A stretch of 64,000 nucleotides of DNA from Anaerolineales bacterium (lineage in GTDB: Bacteria; Chloroflexota; Anaerolineae; Anaerolineales; Villigracilaceae): the NCBI GenBank assembly GCA_030583905.1, contig CP129481.1, positions 2,448,136-2,512,135 on the forward strand, in the 5' to 3' direction. Made by a program: the position numbers and the translations under genes. Positions within the stretch are counted from its first letter, which is position 1. Every line of letters begins with the position of its first letter. The notes below the pieces were generated by a model that saw nothing but the letters and a program-made list of their open reading frames with translations, was not told the DNA's origin and did no database searches. This document shows, one piece after another, positions 17,927 to 25,364 of the stretch.

Positions 17927-17992
17927 CTACATCAACTCACGCACAGGAGGCGCGCTGAACAGATTGACAGTGGATGACAAGATGGTTTGCAT
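17927..17992 (-). CDS. Possible 21-residue small protein
   Basis: ATG 17992 lies nine to ten bases after AAAGGAGG. The short reading frame starts MQTILSST and ends with APPVRELM and TAG, directly before two tandem terminators. It shares frame with the 3' end of the longer open frame above, so it may simply be its tail. The separate strong ribosome-binding site is the reason to list it. No family is recognised. Confidence 0.3.
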   Translation of the reverse strand: MQTILSSTVNLFSAPPVRELM

Positions 17993-18292
17993 GTTTTCGA
18001 GCCTCCTTTCGGTGAAATAAGATGATGGGATTGTATGCCAACACGCAACCGGCGTCAAGCCCCGGATTTGCCGTAGAACGCCCCCACCCATACGCCCGCA
18101 ATGACAATGCCGCCGCCCAGCAGGAACAGCGGAGCCGCCGAATTCGCGGATGTTCCAGGTGGCGAGCAGGAGGGTGGAGTCGACCGTCTTGGCAGGGATG
18201 GTTTTGTCCAGTTCGAATTTGAGCACGCGCAGGTTGTGGGCGGTGCGCCTGCCCGCTACGGTTCGGCTGTCGAGACTTTTATAGAACGGCAT
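17927..18292 (-). pseudogene. Truncated endonuclease/exonuclease/phosphatase-like gene, or short 121-aa protein
   Basis: ATG 18292 follows an excellent AAAGGAGG. The first 52 residues (MPFYKSLDSRTVAGRRTAHN, then a segment ending TLLLATWNIREFGG) resemble the start of an endonuclease/exonuclease/phosphatase-superfamily protein, in which TWNI(R)xF is the first catalytic strand. After that the similarity stops and the reading becomes Arg/Cys-rich. A neighbouring frame instead encodes a membrane-helix-like stretch (LFLLGGGIVIAGVWVGAFYG) ending in TGA, so a frameshift or deletion is likely. Near the 3' end another AAAGGAGG precedes an in-frame ATG at 17992 that would give a 21-residue peptide. Two terminators follow. 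Confidence 0.45.
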
Positions 18293-18632
18293 GGGAGCCT
18301 CCTTTGGTCGGTTAACAGCGGTTGAATCAGTATATATGGTTTGTGGGCGGGTTGCAAGCGGAGGGAGGAAAGTGGGGAAAGGGACGGTTGGTCGGAGTGG
18401 TCTAAATGGTCTGACTGGTCGGTTAGTCGCTTGGTCGGGGAAATGGAGCATGCGTCAAATCCCGTTTTTGCTTGGCTACAGCTTGGTTGCAGGATGGCTG
18501 GGTTGGTCGGGTAGTCTAATTAGACTAACTGGTCTGAGTAGTCTGGGTGGTCGGATGGTCTGATTGGTCTAATTGGTCTAATTGGTCTGACTGGTCAGGG
18601 AAATGGAACCATATGGGAGCATATAGCGAGCA

Positions 18633-18687
18633 TATAGGATGACTATAGGATGGTTATAGGATGATTATAGGATGATTATAGGATGAC
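18633..18687. repeat. Five tandem 11-bp repeats
   Basis: Units TATAGGATGAC, TATAGGATGGT, TATAGGATGAT, TATAGGATGAT and TATAGGATGAC lie head to tail without spacers. The perfect register suggests slippage. There are no spacers, so it is not CRISPR. Confidence 0.9.
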
Positions 18688-18845
18688 CGTTCGATACAGG
18701 GGGAATATTGCTTGAGGCAAATTTAGTCTCGAAGCTGATCGAGAAGTTCCTTGCTCTTGGAGGGTGTATCGGTTATCCTGTTTTGCATATTGACCTGTGG
18801 TTTTGGGAAGTTTATAATTTGCTTATCCAATTTTAACCTATGACT

Positions 18846-18936
18846 GCCCAATGTCCTAATTGGATTAGGGCGTTAGTTGGAACTGACCGTCCATATGCAG
18901 GTATACGGTGAACGACCATCTAAACAATAGTTGGGT
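18846..18936 (+). other. Weak attC-like site before the first cassette
   Basis: It starts with GCCCAAT (near RYYYAAC) and ends with GTTGGGT (fits GTTRRRY). Inner arms GTTAGTTGG and CCATCTAAAC are partly complementary. At 91 bp it is within attC size range. The following ATG is 49 bases past the core, as in an integron cassette. Taken alone this match is weak. Confidence 0.4.
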
Positions 18937-18979
18937 GGCTCTCTTTAGCAAGATTTCAAATTATCAAAGGTAAAGTGTC

Positions 18980-20047
18980 ATGATTTTTGTTGGACATTTG
19001 GACGCTCATAGCCTTGCTCAATCTTATGCAAGTTTTTGGAAAACATTAACTTGGTATAGGATGTATTGTGTTGGACGCTTTGGAAAGGATAAAGCATCTT
19101 ACAAAGATGGCTTTGAATCACTTAAAGGTTCGTTTGAATGGCTTGCTGAAAACGATAATGTATCAATTTATATAAAAGAACCTGTGACATCCTTGTTAGA
19201 AAAAATTGAAACTAGACTAAATCGAAAGCGATTAACTGACGCTGATATTAAATATATAGCAGATGTTTTGTGGGAATTTGAGAATACTTGGGAAGATTTT
19301 TCTGAAAAGTATTTATCGGCATATTTACGGCGCTTGGCAGAAAAAGATTTGCCCAAAGGAATGCATCCTGTATTACAACTTTTGGATGATGAAGAAAGTA
19401 ATTCAGCAATAGTTGATTCCTTTAAGTATTTTGATTGGCTGTTACAAAAGTGGCTTGGTGTTTCGCCACACGATTACTATGGAGAATCCTTAGTAAATTT
19501 TGCATTTGCCCCCGGTGAAGGCAAAATAAAACTCAATACTCACGATAATGAACAACGTGGATTAAGAAATCTTACATCGGGTTTGTATGCTTTGTTCCGA
19601 AACCCCACAGCACATCGAGATATATTCGATAAAAATACAGGCATAATTCGTCTCGATGGCAATGTACAGACAGCAGCAACAATAACTTCTGTGATTAGCC
19701 TGCTTGCAAGGCTAATTTATCAAAATATGTTTCTGAGCATGGATGAACTTATCAGAAAGGAATTAAACGAGTTCGCTCAAAAACATGACTGGAATACAGA
19801 GATAATTCAATATCCGTGGAGTACCTATCTTGAATATTCTTGGGGCATAGGGTTAATACCTGAATCAAAATACAAATCGTTCAGAGATTGTCAATTATTG
19901 GTTACTTTAGCCGAAGATAATAATGGCCCGTACCTTTCGGTTAGGTTCAAGAGCCAAGTTGAGAAACAGGAAATTGAACTATTTTTGTCAAACATTCAAC
20001 AAGTCTCAAATCTTCGGGCTATATTGCGCAACCCAGAGAAATCCTAA
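18980..20047 (+). CDS. TIGR02391-family protein, 355 aa, possibly defence-related
   Basis: The central part (about 165-250: SLVNFAFAPGEGKIKL, RGLRNLTSGLYALFRNPTAHRD) matches the TIGR02391 (Ymh) domain, whose hallmark is the FRNPxAHR motif. The N-terminal 150 residues are helical and charged; the C-terminus is Ile/Glu-rich. The DNA is clearly more AT-rich than neighbouring genes, suggesting recent acquisition. ATG 18980 follows AAAGG at a good distance. TIGR02391 genes often occur in phage, plasmid and defence contexts (family knowledge), but the biochemical role is unknown. It is first in the cassette-like array. Confidence 0.72.
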   Translation: MIFVGHLDAHSLAQSYASFWKTLTWYRMYCVGRFGKDKASYKDGFESLKGSFEWLAENDNVSIYIKEPVTSLLEKIETRLNRKRLTDADIKYIADVLWEFENTWEDFSEKYLSAYLRRLAEKDLPKGMHPVLQLLDDEESNSAIVDSFKYFDWLLQKWLGVSPHDYYGESLVNFAFAPGEGKIKLNTHDNEQRGLRNLTSGLYALFRNPTAHRDIFDKNTGIIRLDGNVQTAATITSVISLLARLIYQNMFLSMDELIRKELNEFAQKHDWNTEIIQYPWSTYLEYSWGIGLIPESKYKSFRDCQLLVTLAEDNNGPYLSVRFKSQVEKQEIELFLSNIQQVSNLRAILRNPEKS

Positions 20048-20059
20048 AGCAACGCAGCC

Positions 20060-20190
20060 ACCCAACATCGTTTGCACCCCCCAAGTGCGGGCGTTGCCCA
20101 CACTTGGGGGGATTCAGCCCCGAAGGCGGATTCTCCCTTTGGCTTTTATCTGCCAAATCCCGCACTTGCCGGTAAAACCTGCCGTTGGGC
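20060..20190 (+). other. attC-like recombination site between cassettes 1 and 2
   Basis: 131 bp, from ACCCAAC (20060-20066) to GTTGGGC (20184-20190), which are R'' and R' of an attC. The arms pair: CCCAAC with GTTGGG, GTTT with AAAC, and the perfect nine-bp AAGTGCGGG (20083-20091) with CCCGCACTT (20159-20167), with unpaired bases between as in folded attC sites. A second strong hairpin (CCCCCCAAGTG/CACTTGGGGGG) uses part of the same arm and may compete with this fold. Confidence 0.6.
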
Positions 20191-20226
20191 ATCTCCTTTC
20201 ATGTGTACTGGACTTGGTGTACCGAA

Positions 20227-21018
20227 ATGAAGCTTGACTGGAGTAGAGTCAAAAAGCAGACGCTCTGGAGCTACGAAGATTTGATTAAGAAGCTTCAGGG
20301 GGTCTTGGCCTACGAGTTCGTACAGGAACATTACGATCATACGATGAAGCAGGCCCAGCGCTACGCGAGAAAAGTACGCGGTGGGTATTTGCAAAATCAG
20401 GGAAACACAACGGCTTATATCGACGCCATGATGGCCAATCTCGAAAAACTGGAAACGTTGCGGCATGGCAGGTACTCCCACCTTATCGCTCAGGTCGCAA
20501 CACGTGAGCAGTGTTTGGCATTTATCCAGCGAACAGGCTTTGATTTTGACAGTCTGATACAGACGCTCAATTATCTCATGCGCTGGGTGTTGCCCTTCAA
20601 AACGCCGGTACGCGAGTTTGTGGATGTGGATTGTGTCGCGGAGTTGAAAACTCTGGAAGTGCTAAAACAGCACAAGGTTGGATCGAATTTGGATATCTTG
20701 GCGGTCGGCCAGACGAAAGCGGCACGGCTTCTATTCTCACGCCTGACGGGTATTTCAGTTGCCTATGTCACCGCGTTGGTGCATAAAGCGGATATTTCGC
20801 GTTTGGCGTATGTACGGGGTAAAACGGTCAAGCATCTTTGCGGCGGCGGATATGACACGTTAGCCAAAATCGCCGGAGCCAATCTGGTCGAGATGGAAAA
20901 GCGGATGGATGTTTATTATCGAACAATGGGCAAGAGCGTGGCCGACTTTCGAGCCGTGATTCCATTAGCTTGGATGGTAGGGGGCGCACAAATACTGCCG
21001 CGCGTGGTGCGGGAATAG
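20227..21018 (+). CDS. Helix-hairpin-helix (DUF4332-like) protein, 263 aa, copy 1
   Basis: The C-terminal half (about 165-245) has tandem helix-hairpin-helix-like units: LAVGQTKAARLLFSRLTGIS, ALVHKADISRLAYVRGKTVK and YDTLAKIAGANLVEMEKRM. This is the pattern of DUF4332-type domains, which resemble DNA-binding HhH repeats. The N-terminal 140 residues are helical with several Tyr/Arg and may bind partners. ATG 20227 is chosen because the duplicate starts at the same codon; the open extension back to TTG 20185 has no start in copy 2. No Shine-Dalgarno is visible. The protein is identical in both copies. Function is unknown. Confidence 0.65.
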   Translation: MKLDWSRVKKQTLWSYEDLIKKLQGVLAYEFVQEHYDHTMKQAQRYARKVRGGYLQNQGNTTAYIDAMMANLEKLETLRHGRYSHLIAQVATREQCLAFIQRTGFDFDSLIQTLNYLMRWVLPFKTPVREFVDVDCVAELKTLEVLKQHKVGSNLDILAVGQTKAARLLFSRLTGISVAYVTALVHKADISRLAYVRGKTVKHLCGGGYDTLAKIAGANLVEMEKRMDVYYRTMGKSVADFRAVIPLAWMVGGAQILPRVVRE

Positions 21019-21038
21019 GAGTGGCTAATTGAAAAGAT

Positions 21039-21075
21039 GCCTAACAAGCGCGTGCACCCGACGCGCACGTTGGGC
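21039..21075 (+). other. Short attC-like site between cassettes 2 and 3
   Basis: GCCTAAC (21039-21045) to GTTGGGC (21069-21075) with inner CGTGC/GCACG pairing. At 37 bp it is shorter than functional attC sites, so it may be a remnant. The next ATG is 42 bases beyond the core. The same site occurs in copy 2 at 44535-44571. Confidence 0.5.
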
Positions 21076-21111
21076 GGCTCAAGCCAAAGTCGAATGTTGA
21101 TAAAATAACTT

Positions 21112-21627
21112 ATGTCAAATCTGCAACCCTTTATTACGAATAAAAAAGGAGCTCGCCGTTTCGCTTGTTCTGCCGTTGCTCTCCAAGCCGTCGTGGTGAA
21201 TCCAGAAGAAAAGACTCTCTTACTGTCCTCTCCTACTCGTAACCCAAACGGTGCCTGGCAAGTCGTGAGCGGCGCATTAGAAGCGGGCGAAACAGTTTTA
21301 GAAGGCACTTTGCGTGAAGCCCGTGAAGAACTCGGTAACATTCGTGTTCGTCCGCTTGGAACAATCCATGTCCAAACTTTTCATTATGACGAAAATGTTC
21401 AATACATGATCGCCATCTATTATTTACTTGCTTACGAAGGTGGAGAAGTTCAACCTGGCGATGATATGCAAGGCAGTCAATATCGTTGGTGGAGTTTGGC
21501 TGAACTGAATGATGAAAAAGTAAACATTGTTGTACCACCCGGTCAAAAATGGATCTTGGAAAGGGCGATAGAATTGTACCGATTATGGAAGGGACAGACC
21601 CGGGAGCTGCAATTGTCCAAGCTCTGA
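21112..21627 (+). CDS. NUDIX hydrolase, 171 aa, copy 1
   Basis: A single NUDIX domain with a complete box: G-x5-E-x7-REAREELG starting at about residue 53 (GALEAGE, then REAREELG), giving the metal-binding Glu set. It should hydrolyse a nucleoside diphosphate linked to another moiety; WQVVSGALEAGE resembles NTP pyrophosphohydrolase-type NUDIX enzymes. ATG 21112 is the first start after the attC-like core. The copy at 44608-45123 encodes the identical protein. NUDIX genes are frequent integron cargo (family knowledge). Confidence 0.88.
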   Translation: MSNLQPFITNKKGARRFACSAVALQAVVVNPEEKTLLLSSPTRNPNGAWQVVSGALEAGETVLEGTLREAREELGNIRVRPLGTIHVQTFHYDENVQYMIAIYYLLAYEGGEVQPGDDMQGSQYRWWSLAELNDEKVNIVVPPGQKWILERAIELYRLWKGQTRELQLSKL

Positions 21628-21909
21628 GGAGGATTGTGAAGCCGCCTACCGATAAATAGGAGTGTCAAGGGTGGAAGGACACGAAGTTGAAAAATGATCT
21701 CAATCTGAAAAACGGTTCTGAATGGAAACCATTTGGAGCTGTTTTTTTGTCTCCGGTTGCCAGATTCCCCATACACAGACAGCCTTCCCCGCCCCCGCCC
21801 TTTTCTCTCAGAGTGGGGTTTGTGCGGTCGAACGGGAAGACGGTTGCGGGTTACTCGGTCTGTTGCAGTTCTGGACATAATGCCAGAACTTCCGCCTCAC
21901 TTGCCCCCA
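21628..21909. other. Spacer after the NUDIX gene; 3' part of duplicated segment
   Basis: It carries the decaying end of the duplicated segment. An open frame from 21687 is broken by a one-base difference in the copy at 45183, so it is not coding. No convincing attC or terminator is found. Confidence 0.5.
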
Positions 21910-23721
21910 TCACCCCCACAGATCGTTCGCTACATCCCCCAGCCCCAACTCCAGTAACTTTTCCTTCGTGGGCTTTCCGGTTTCCAGATCCCAGCCGCGG
22001 ACCTGGTAATAGGCAAAGAGCATCCCTTTGATATCGGGCGAAAAGCCTGCCGAGCCGCCCTCCTTAAAGGGTTCGAGCAACCCCTTGGGAAGTGTATCGT
22101 TCGCGGCGGTCAAGCCCATACGGTTGTTGATGGCGCGTTTCAGGTTCCAAGCGCGCTCGCCGGACTCCGTCAGGTCGGCAATGGAATAATCCGTGCCGAG
22201 CTGCGCATTGAGCAGGTCCGCCTGCACTTGCGGCGGGACGTTGGCAAAGATGCAGATCAGCACGGAGTTGAAATGCGTGCGCCAGTCCTGATGCTTTGCC
22301 ACGTTGGCGGCTTTCTCCGCCTGCGCGTGACGCTCGAAAAACCCAATGCCGATCTCCTCGTGCGTATGACCCCAGTCCACGAAGAAGTAATCGGATTGGT
22401 TGTGGCACGCGCCGCGCGGACTGGTGGCATACGAGAGCGCCATGCCGGAAACGCCGCGCGGGTCGTGATAGGCAACTTCCAATCCGTTGACCTGCACAGC
22501 CTCCTCCTCCGCGCCGAAGGCTTTGCCCAGCGCGCGCGAGCCCTGCGCCATGATGTCGCCGATCCCTTCGCGGCGGGCGATCATGCGGATCAACTGCCGA
22601 ACGGCGAGACAATTCCCCCAACTCAGATCCAGCCCGCCCGTATCCTGAAGCGTGATCCTTCCCATCTCAAAAAGATGGCACGCCAGCCCGATCGTGTTCG
22701 ACGTGCTGATGGTATCCATGCCATATTTATCGCACAACTCGCCGAGGCGCACCACTTCCCGCAGGTCATCGATCAACAAGTTCGGACCAAAGCCAACGAT
22801 GGTCTCATATTCGGGACCTTTGCGCTTCGCGCCATCACCGAGGTTGACCACGCGCCCACAGGCGATCACACAGCCCTGACACGCGCTCCTGCCAACGAGA
22901 AGGCTCTCCGTCATCTTCGCGCCGGAAATCTCATCCACCGCCTCGAACGCGCCCTGGTGATAATATTTCGCGGGCATCGCGCCGAGATACTCGGCATAGT
23001 TCGCCGCACCCGCCGTGCCAAGCTCGCTCATCACCTTTGCTTCGTTATCCTGCTTCAACGCGCGGTTCGTTTCGGAGCGAAGTTTTGCATACGCTTCGGT
23101 CACCTCAAAGGTTTGCGTGCCATGCACCGCCACTGCTTTTAAGTTTTTCGCGCCCATCACCGCGCCCATGCCCGTGCGCCCCGCCATGCGTCCGTGGTCA
23201 CAGCAGATGGACGAATACAGGATGCCGCGCTCCCCCGCCTCTCCGATCACGGCGACGCGCGCGCCTTTGACTGCAATATCCGCTTTGACGATCTCCTGCG
23301 CCTCATATACATCCCTGCCCCATACATGCGCCGCATCACGGACCTCGAGCCTGCCGTCCTGGATCCAGACATATACCGGACCCGGTGCCTTTCCGTGGAT
23401 CCACAAACCGTCGTAGCCTGCCTTGCGGAGTTCGGGTCCCCAAAAGCCGCCGATATGCGACTCCGCCCACAAGCCCGTGGCAGGACCTTTCCCGCAAATG
23501 ACGAAACGCCCGGTGGTCGGTCCATTCGTGCCCGTCAGCGGACCGTTGATGAAGAGCAGCGGCGCTTCGGGCGAGAGCGGGTCAAGGTCGGCGGTGAGAT
23601 GCGGGTACAGGATCCGCGCGGCAAGGGATGCGCCGCCCAGAAAATCACGCTCCCATTCTTTCGGGATGATGAATTCTTCAGTGGTGTTATCAGTGAGATC
23701 AAGTTTCAGGATGGGGAGCAT
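21910..23721 (-). CDS. Tungsten-containing aldehyde:ferredoxin oxidoreductase family protein, 603 aa
   Basis: Full-length AOR. The N-terminal beta domain has FLGGASLAARIL and INGPLTGTNGPTTGRF. The [4Fe-4S] ligands are Cys281, Cys284, Cys288 (CxxCxxxC) and Cys490 near the C-terminus, matching the canonical spacing. The ending AWNLKRAINNRMGL is typical. Members oxidise aldehydes to acids, or run in reverse, with ferredoxin, using a bis-tungstopterin. The aldehyde is unknown and the chain reads more like the wider AOR-like group than a characterised enzyme. No ferredoxin gene is adjacent. No Shine-Dalgarno is seen at ATG 23721; a TAAACT box sits five bases upstream. Confidence 0.9.
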   Translation of the reverse strand: MLPILKLDLTDNTTEEFIIPKEWERDFLGGASLAARILYPHLTADLDPLSPEAPLLFINGPLTGTNGPTTGRFVICGKGPATGLWAESHIGGFWGPELRKAGYDGLWIHGKAPGPVYVWIQDGRLEVRDAAHVWGRDVYEAQEIVKADIAVKGARVAVIGEAGERGILYSSICCDHGRMAGRTGMGAVMGAKNLKAVAVHGTQTFEVTEAYAKLRSETNRALKQDNEAKVMSELGTAGAANYAEYLGAMPAKYYHQGAFEAVDEISGAKMTESLLVGRSACQGCVIACGRVVNLGDGAKRKGPEYETIVGFGPNLLIDDLREVVRLGELCDKYGMDTISTSNTIGLACHLFEMGRITLQDTGGLDLSWGNCLAVRQLIRMIARREGIGDIMAQGSRALGKAFGAEEEAVQVNGLEVAYHDPRGVSGMALSYATSPRGACHNQSDYFFVDWGHTHEEIGIGFFERHAQAEKAANVAKHQDWRTHFNSVLICIFANVPPQVQADLLNAQLGTDYSIADLTESGERAWNLKRAINNRMGLTAANDTLPKGLLEPFKEGGSAGFSPDIKGMLFAYYQVRGWDLETGKPTKEKLLELGLGDVANDLWG

Positions 23722-23807
23722 AGATCAGTTTAATGGTTGGCAAGTTTAAAGGTTTAAAGGTTGACGGTTTAACTTTTCAACTTTCAAACCTGCAACTCGT
23801 CAACGAA

Positions 23808-24218
23808 TCAGAGAATCTCGTTCGTCACTTCCTGCGCGCAACGGACAAAGTCCAGCACGGTGGGCACGTTGCGCATCATATACGCCATACTGCCATTGAC
23901 CTTCAACTTCATGGTCATCATGGCGGTCATCGGGTTCAACTTCCCTGTAAGCACGGCAGTGATGTTGTTATAACTTGCGTTCAACTTGAAGGCGGGGTTG
24001 GGATGGGCGGATGCATCCGGGTTGTATTCGACCTTTCGACACGTCCCATGCCACAGGTCCAGATAGAACGTGAGTTGTTCCTTTAAATTCCCTTCGGGTT
24101 CGATGGTAAAAAACAGATCGCCCTCCCAGTTCTTGGCGATCTCTGCATAATGCGCATCGGAATTCAATTTGTCTTCCAACCCCTTCAACCATTCTGCACT
24201 CGGAAATACCGCGGACAT
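23808..24218 (-). CDS. SCP2 sterol-binding domain protein, 136 aa
   Basis: A small SCP2-like domain: AEIAKNWEGDLFFTIEPEG, Trp in LDLWHGTCRK, then LTGKLNPMTAMMTMKLKVNGSM, which is the typical amphipathic core with the final basic strand. It binds a lipid or acyl ligand in other members. ATG 24218 follows GGAGGCAGGTGAT. The 86-bp gap to the AOR gene is made of short TTTAAAGGTT repeats. A functional link to the AOR is possible but unproven. Confidence 0.83.
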   Translation of the reverse strand: MSAVFPSAEWLKGLEDKLNSDAHYAEIAKNWEGDLFFTIEPEGNLKEQLTFYLDLWHGTCRKVEYNPDASAHPNPAFKLNASYNNITAVLTGKLNPMTAMMTMKLKVNGSMAYMMRNVPTVLDFVRCAQEVTNEIL

Positions 24219-24280
24219 ATCACCTGCCTCCAGTTCGTTATGATCATCAATTTTACCATTACGAATTGCATGAAAAGTCC

Positions 24281-24309
24281 TTGCACAAATATAAAAAATG
24301 GTCTATCCT
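24281..24309 (+). promoter_or_regulatory. Sigma-70-like promoter of the amino acid ABC operon
   Basis: TTGCAC (24281-24286), a 17-base spacer and TATCCT (24304-24309) lie about 77 bases before the binding-protein ATG, leaving a leader of about 70 bases. Confidence 0.55.
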
Positions 24310-24385
24310 TAACCGCGCAGATTGGGTGTCCATCTGCGGCAATACAGCCGATTGCCAAACTTAATATATCTCGGAGGAGAAGATA

Positions 24386-25291
24386 ATGAAAAAACTGTTC
24401 TCACTTGCCAGCCTGCTCGTGCTGGCGTCTCTTGTACTTGCCGCGTGCGGGGGCGGTGGTTCGCAGGCGGAAGACCTGCTTGGCGCGATCAACGAACGCG
24501 GTTACATCCTCGTTTCGACCGACCCCAACTATGAACCCCAGTCCTTCCTGAACACCGCCGGTTCACGCCCCGCGGACACCAAGTGCCCGTCCGATGCGTT
24601 GACCACCGCTGAAATGCAGGGCTTCGATGTGGATGTTGCCATCGCCATCGGCGATGCGCTCGGCGTGGAAACCTGTTTCGCCACCCCGGATTGGGACCTT
24701 ATCACCGCCGGCAGCTGGGCGGACAAATGGGACCTGAGCGTCGGCTCCATGACCATCACCACCGCCCGCCAGCAGGTGCTTGACTTCAGCACTCCCTACT
24801 ACTACACCCCGGCTATGTTCGCAGTGCGTGCTGATTCCGGCTTCACCTCCCTTGCGGAATTGGAAGGCGAAGCGATCTGTGTCGGTTCCGCCACCACCTA
24901 CGACCAGTGGCTGAACGGCGATATTGAAGGACTCGGTCTGCCCGCTTCCTCCATCTACGCCCAGGCACCCGCCAATGTGACCGTCGTCCCGCTGCCCACC
25001 GACCAGGAATGTGCGCAAGCGATCGCCGCCGGACGCCAGGATTTTGTCGGATACCTGACCTCGGAAACCGTCATTAATGCCAACATCGCCGCCGGTTTCC
25101 CGGTTGTCAAACTCGGCTCCGCCGTCTATTCGGAAGATCTCGCCGCCGCAGTTGACAAGGGCGCCAGCCTGTCCTCCGCCAGCCTGCTCGCGGAAGTCAG
25201 CCGCATCATCGATGGACTGCGCGCCGATGGCACGCTTTCCGAACTCTCGAACAAATGGTTTGGCGAAGACCTGACGCAAACTCCCAACTAA
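24386..25291 (+). CDS. Polar amino acid ABC transporter substrate-binding lipoprotein (SBP family 3), 301 aa
   Basis: Lipoprotein signal with LVLAAC (Cys21) and a GGGG linker. The family-3 fold is clear: GYILVSTDPNYEPQSF, AEMQGFDVDVAIAIGDALGV, DWDLITAGSWADKWDLSVGSMTITTARQQVLDFSTPYY and a C-terminal LSELSNKWFGEDLT. GGAGGAGA lies eight bases before ATG 24386. It binds an amino acid or related small solute outside the membrane. An odd disulfide-capable insertion (DTKCPSDAL) near residue 68 may shape the site. It is first of four genes in the operon. Confidence 0.92.
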   Translation: MKKLFSLASLLVLASLVLAACGGGGSQAEDLLGAINERGYILVSTDPNYEPQSFLNTAGSRPADTKCPSDALTTAEMQGFDVDVAIAIGDALGVETCFATPDWDLITAGSWADKWDLSVGSMTITTARQQVLDFSTPYYYTPAMFAVRADSGFTSLAELEGEAICVGSATTYDQWLNGDIEGLGLPASSIYAQAPANVTVVPLPTDQECAQAIAAGRQDFVGYLTSETVINANIAAGFPVVKLGSAVYSEDLAAAVDKGASLSSASLLAEVSRIIDGLRADGTLSELSNKWFGEDLTQTPN

Positions 25292-25307
25292 CGTAATCCG
25301 CAATGCT

Positions 25308-25343
25308 AAGGGAAGCGGTCTTTGTACCGCTTCCCTTCATTTT
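25308..25343 (+). terminator. Attenuating terminator after the binding-protein gene
   Basis: A 12-bp perfect stem (25308-25319 with 25326-25337), loop CTTTGT, is followed by CATTTTTT. It should let most transcripts end after the binding-protein gene, giving receptor excess over permease. Confidence 0.85.
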
Positions 25344-25364
25344 TTCACACAAAGGTGATAAATC

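Larger units (their letters stand above)
18293..18979. other. Repeat-rich intergenic region without a gene
   Basis: From about 18380 to 18600 the plus strand is built from degenerate copies of TGGTCTRAT / TGGTCGG, broken by a short unrelated stretch at 18445-18500. At 18633-18687 there are five tandem 11-bp units (TATAGGATGRY). Bases 18846-18936 form an attC-like site, described separately. Open frames across the repeats are low-complexity and lack start signals, so no gene is called. Confidence 0.6.
18846..21627 (+). mobile_element. Integron-cassette-like array without integrase
   Basis: Three plus-strand genes, each beginning 42-49 bases after a GTTGGGY core and, for the first two, followed by an attC-like palindrome. 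The genes are unrelated to each other, and the first two differ visibly in base composition from the chromosome around them. No integron integrase gene is in the window, and I see no clear attC after the third gene. This resembles a cluster of attC sites lacking an integrase. Confidence 0.5.
20184..21873 (+). repeat. Duplicated cassette pair, copy 1
   Basis: About 1.69 kb nearly identical to 43680-45368 in the same orientation. The 5' edge is sharp and falls exactly on the GTTRGGC core. The 3' edge is gradual, with small indels after about 21740. Inside the first gene I see four base differences, all synonymous. Confidence 0.9.

Noticed and set aside
18633..18687. Possible CRISPR array
   Set aside because: The units are 11 bp and contiguous with no spacers; no cas genes are present.
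20184..21873. Insertion sequence
   Set aside because: The duplicated segment has no transposase gene, no terminal inverted repeats and no evident target duplication.
21687..22031. Open frame starting MKNDLNLKNG after the NUDIX gene
   Set aside because: The duplicate at 45183 has a one-base indel that changes frame, and no ribosome-binding site is present, so the frame is not under selection.
22064..23142. Long open frames opposite or alongside the AOR gene
   Set aside because: They are shadow frames in G+C-rich coding DNA with Arg/His-rich composition; the same applies to long antisense frames in most genes here.
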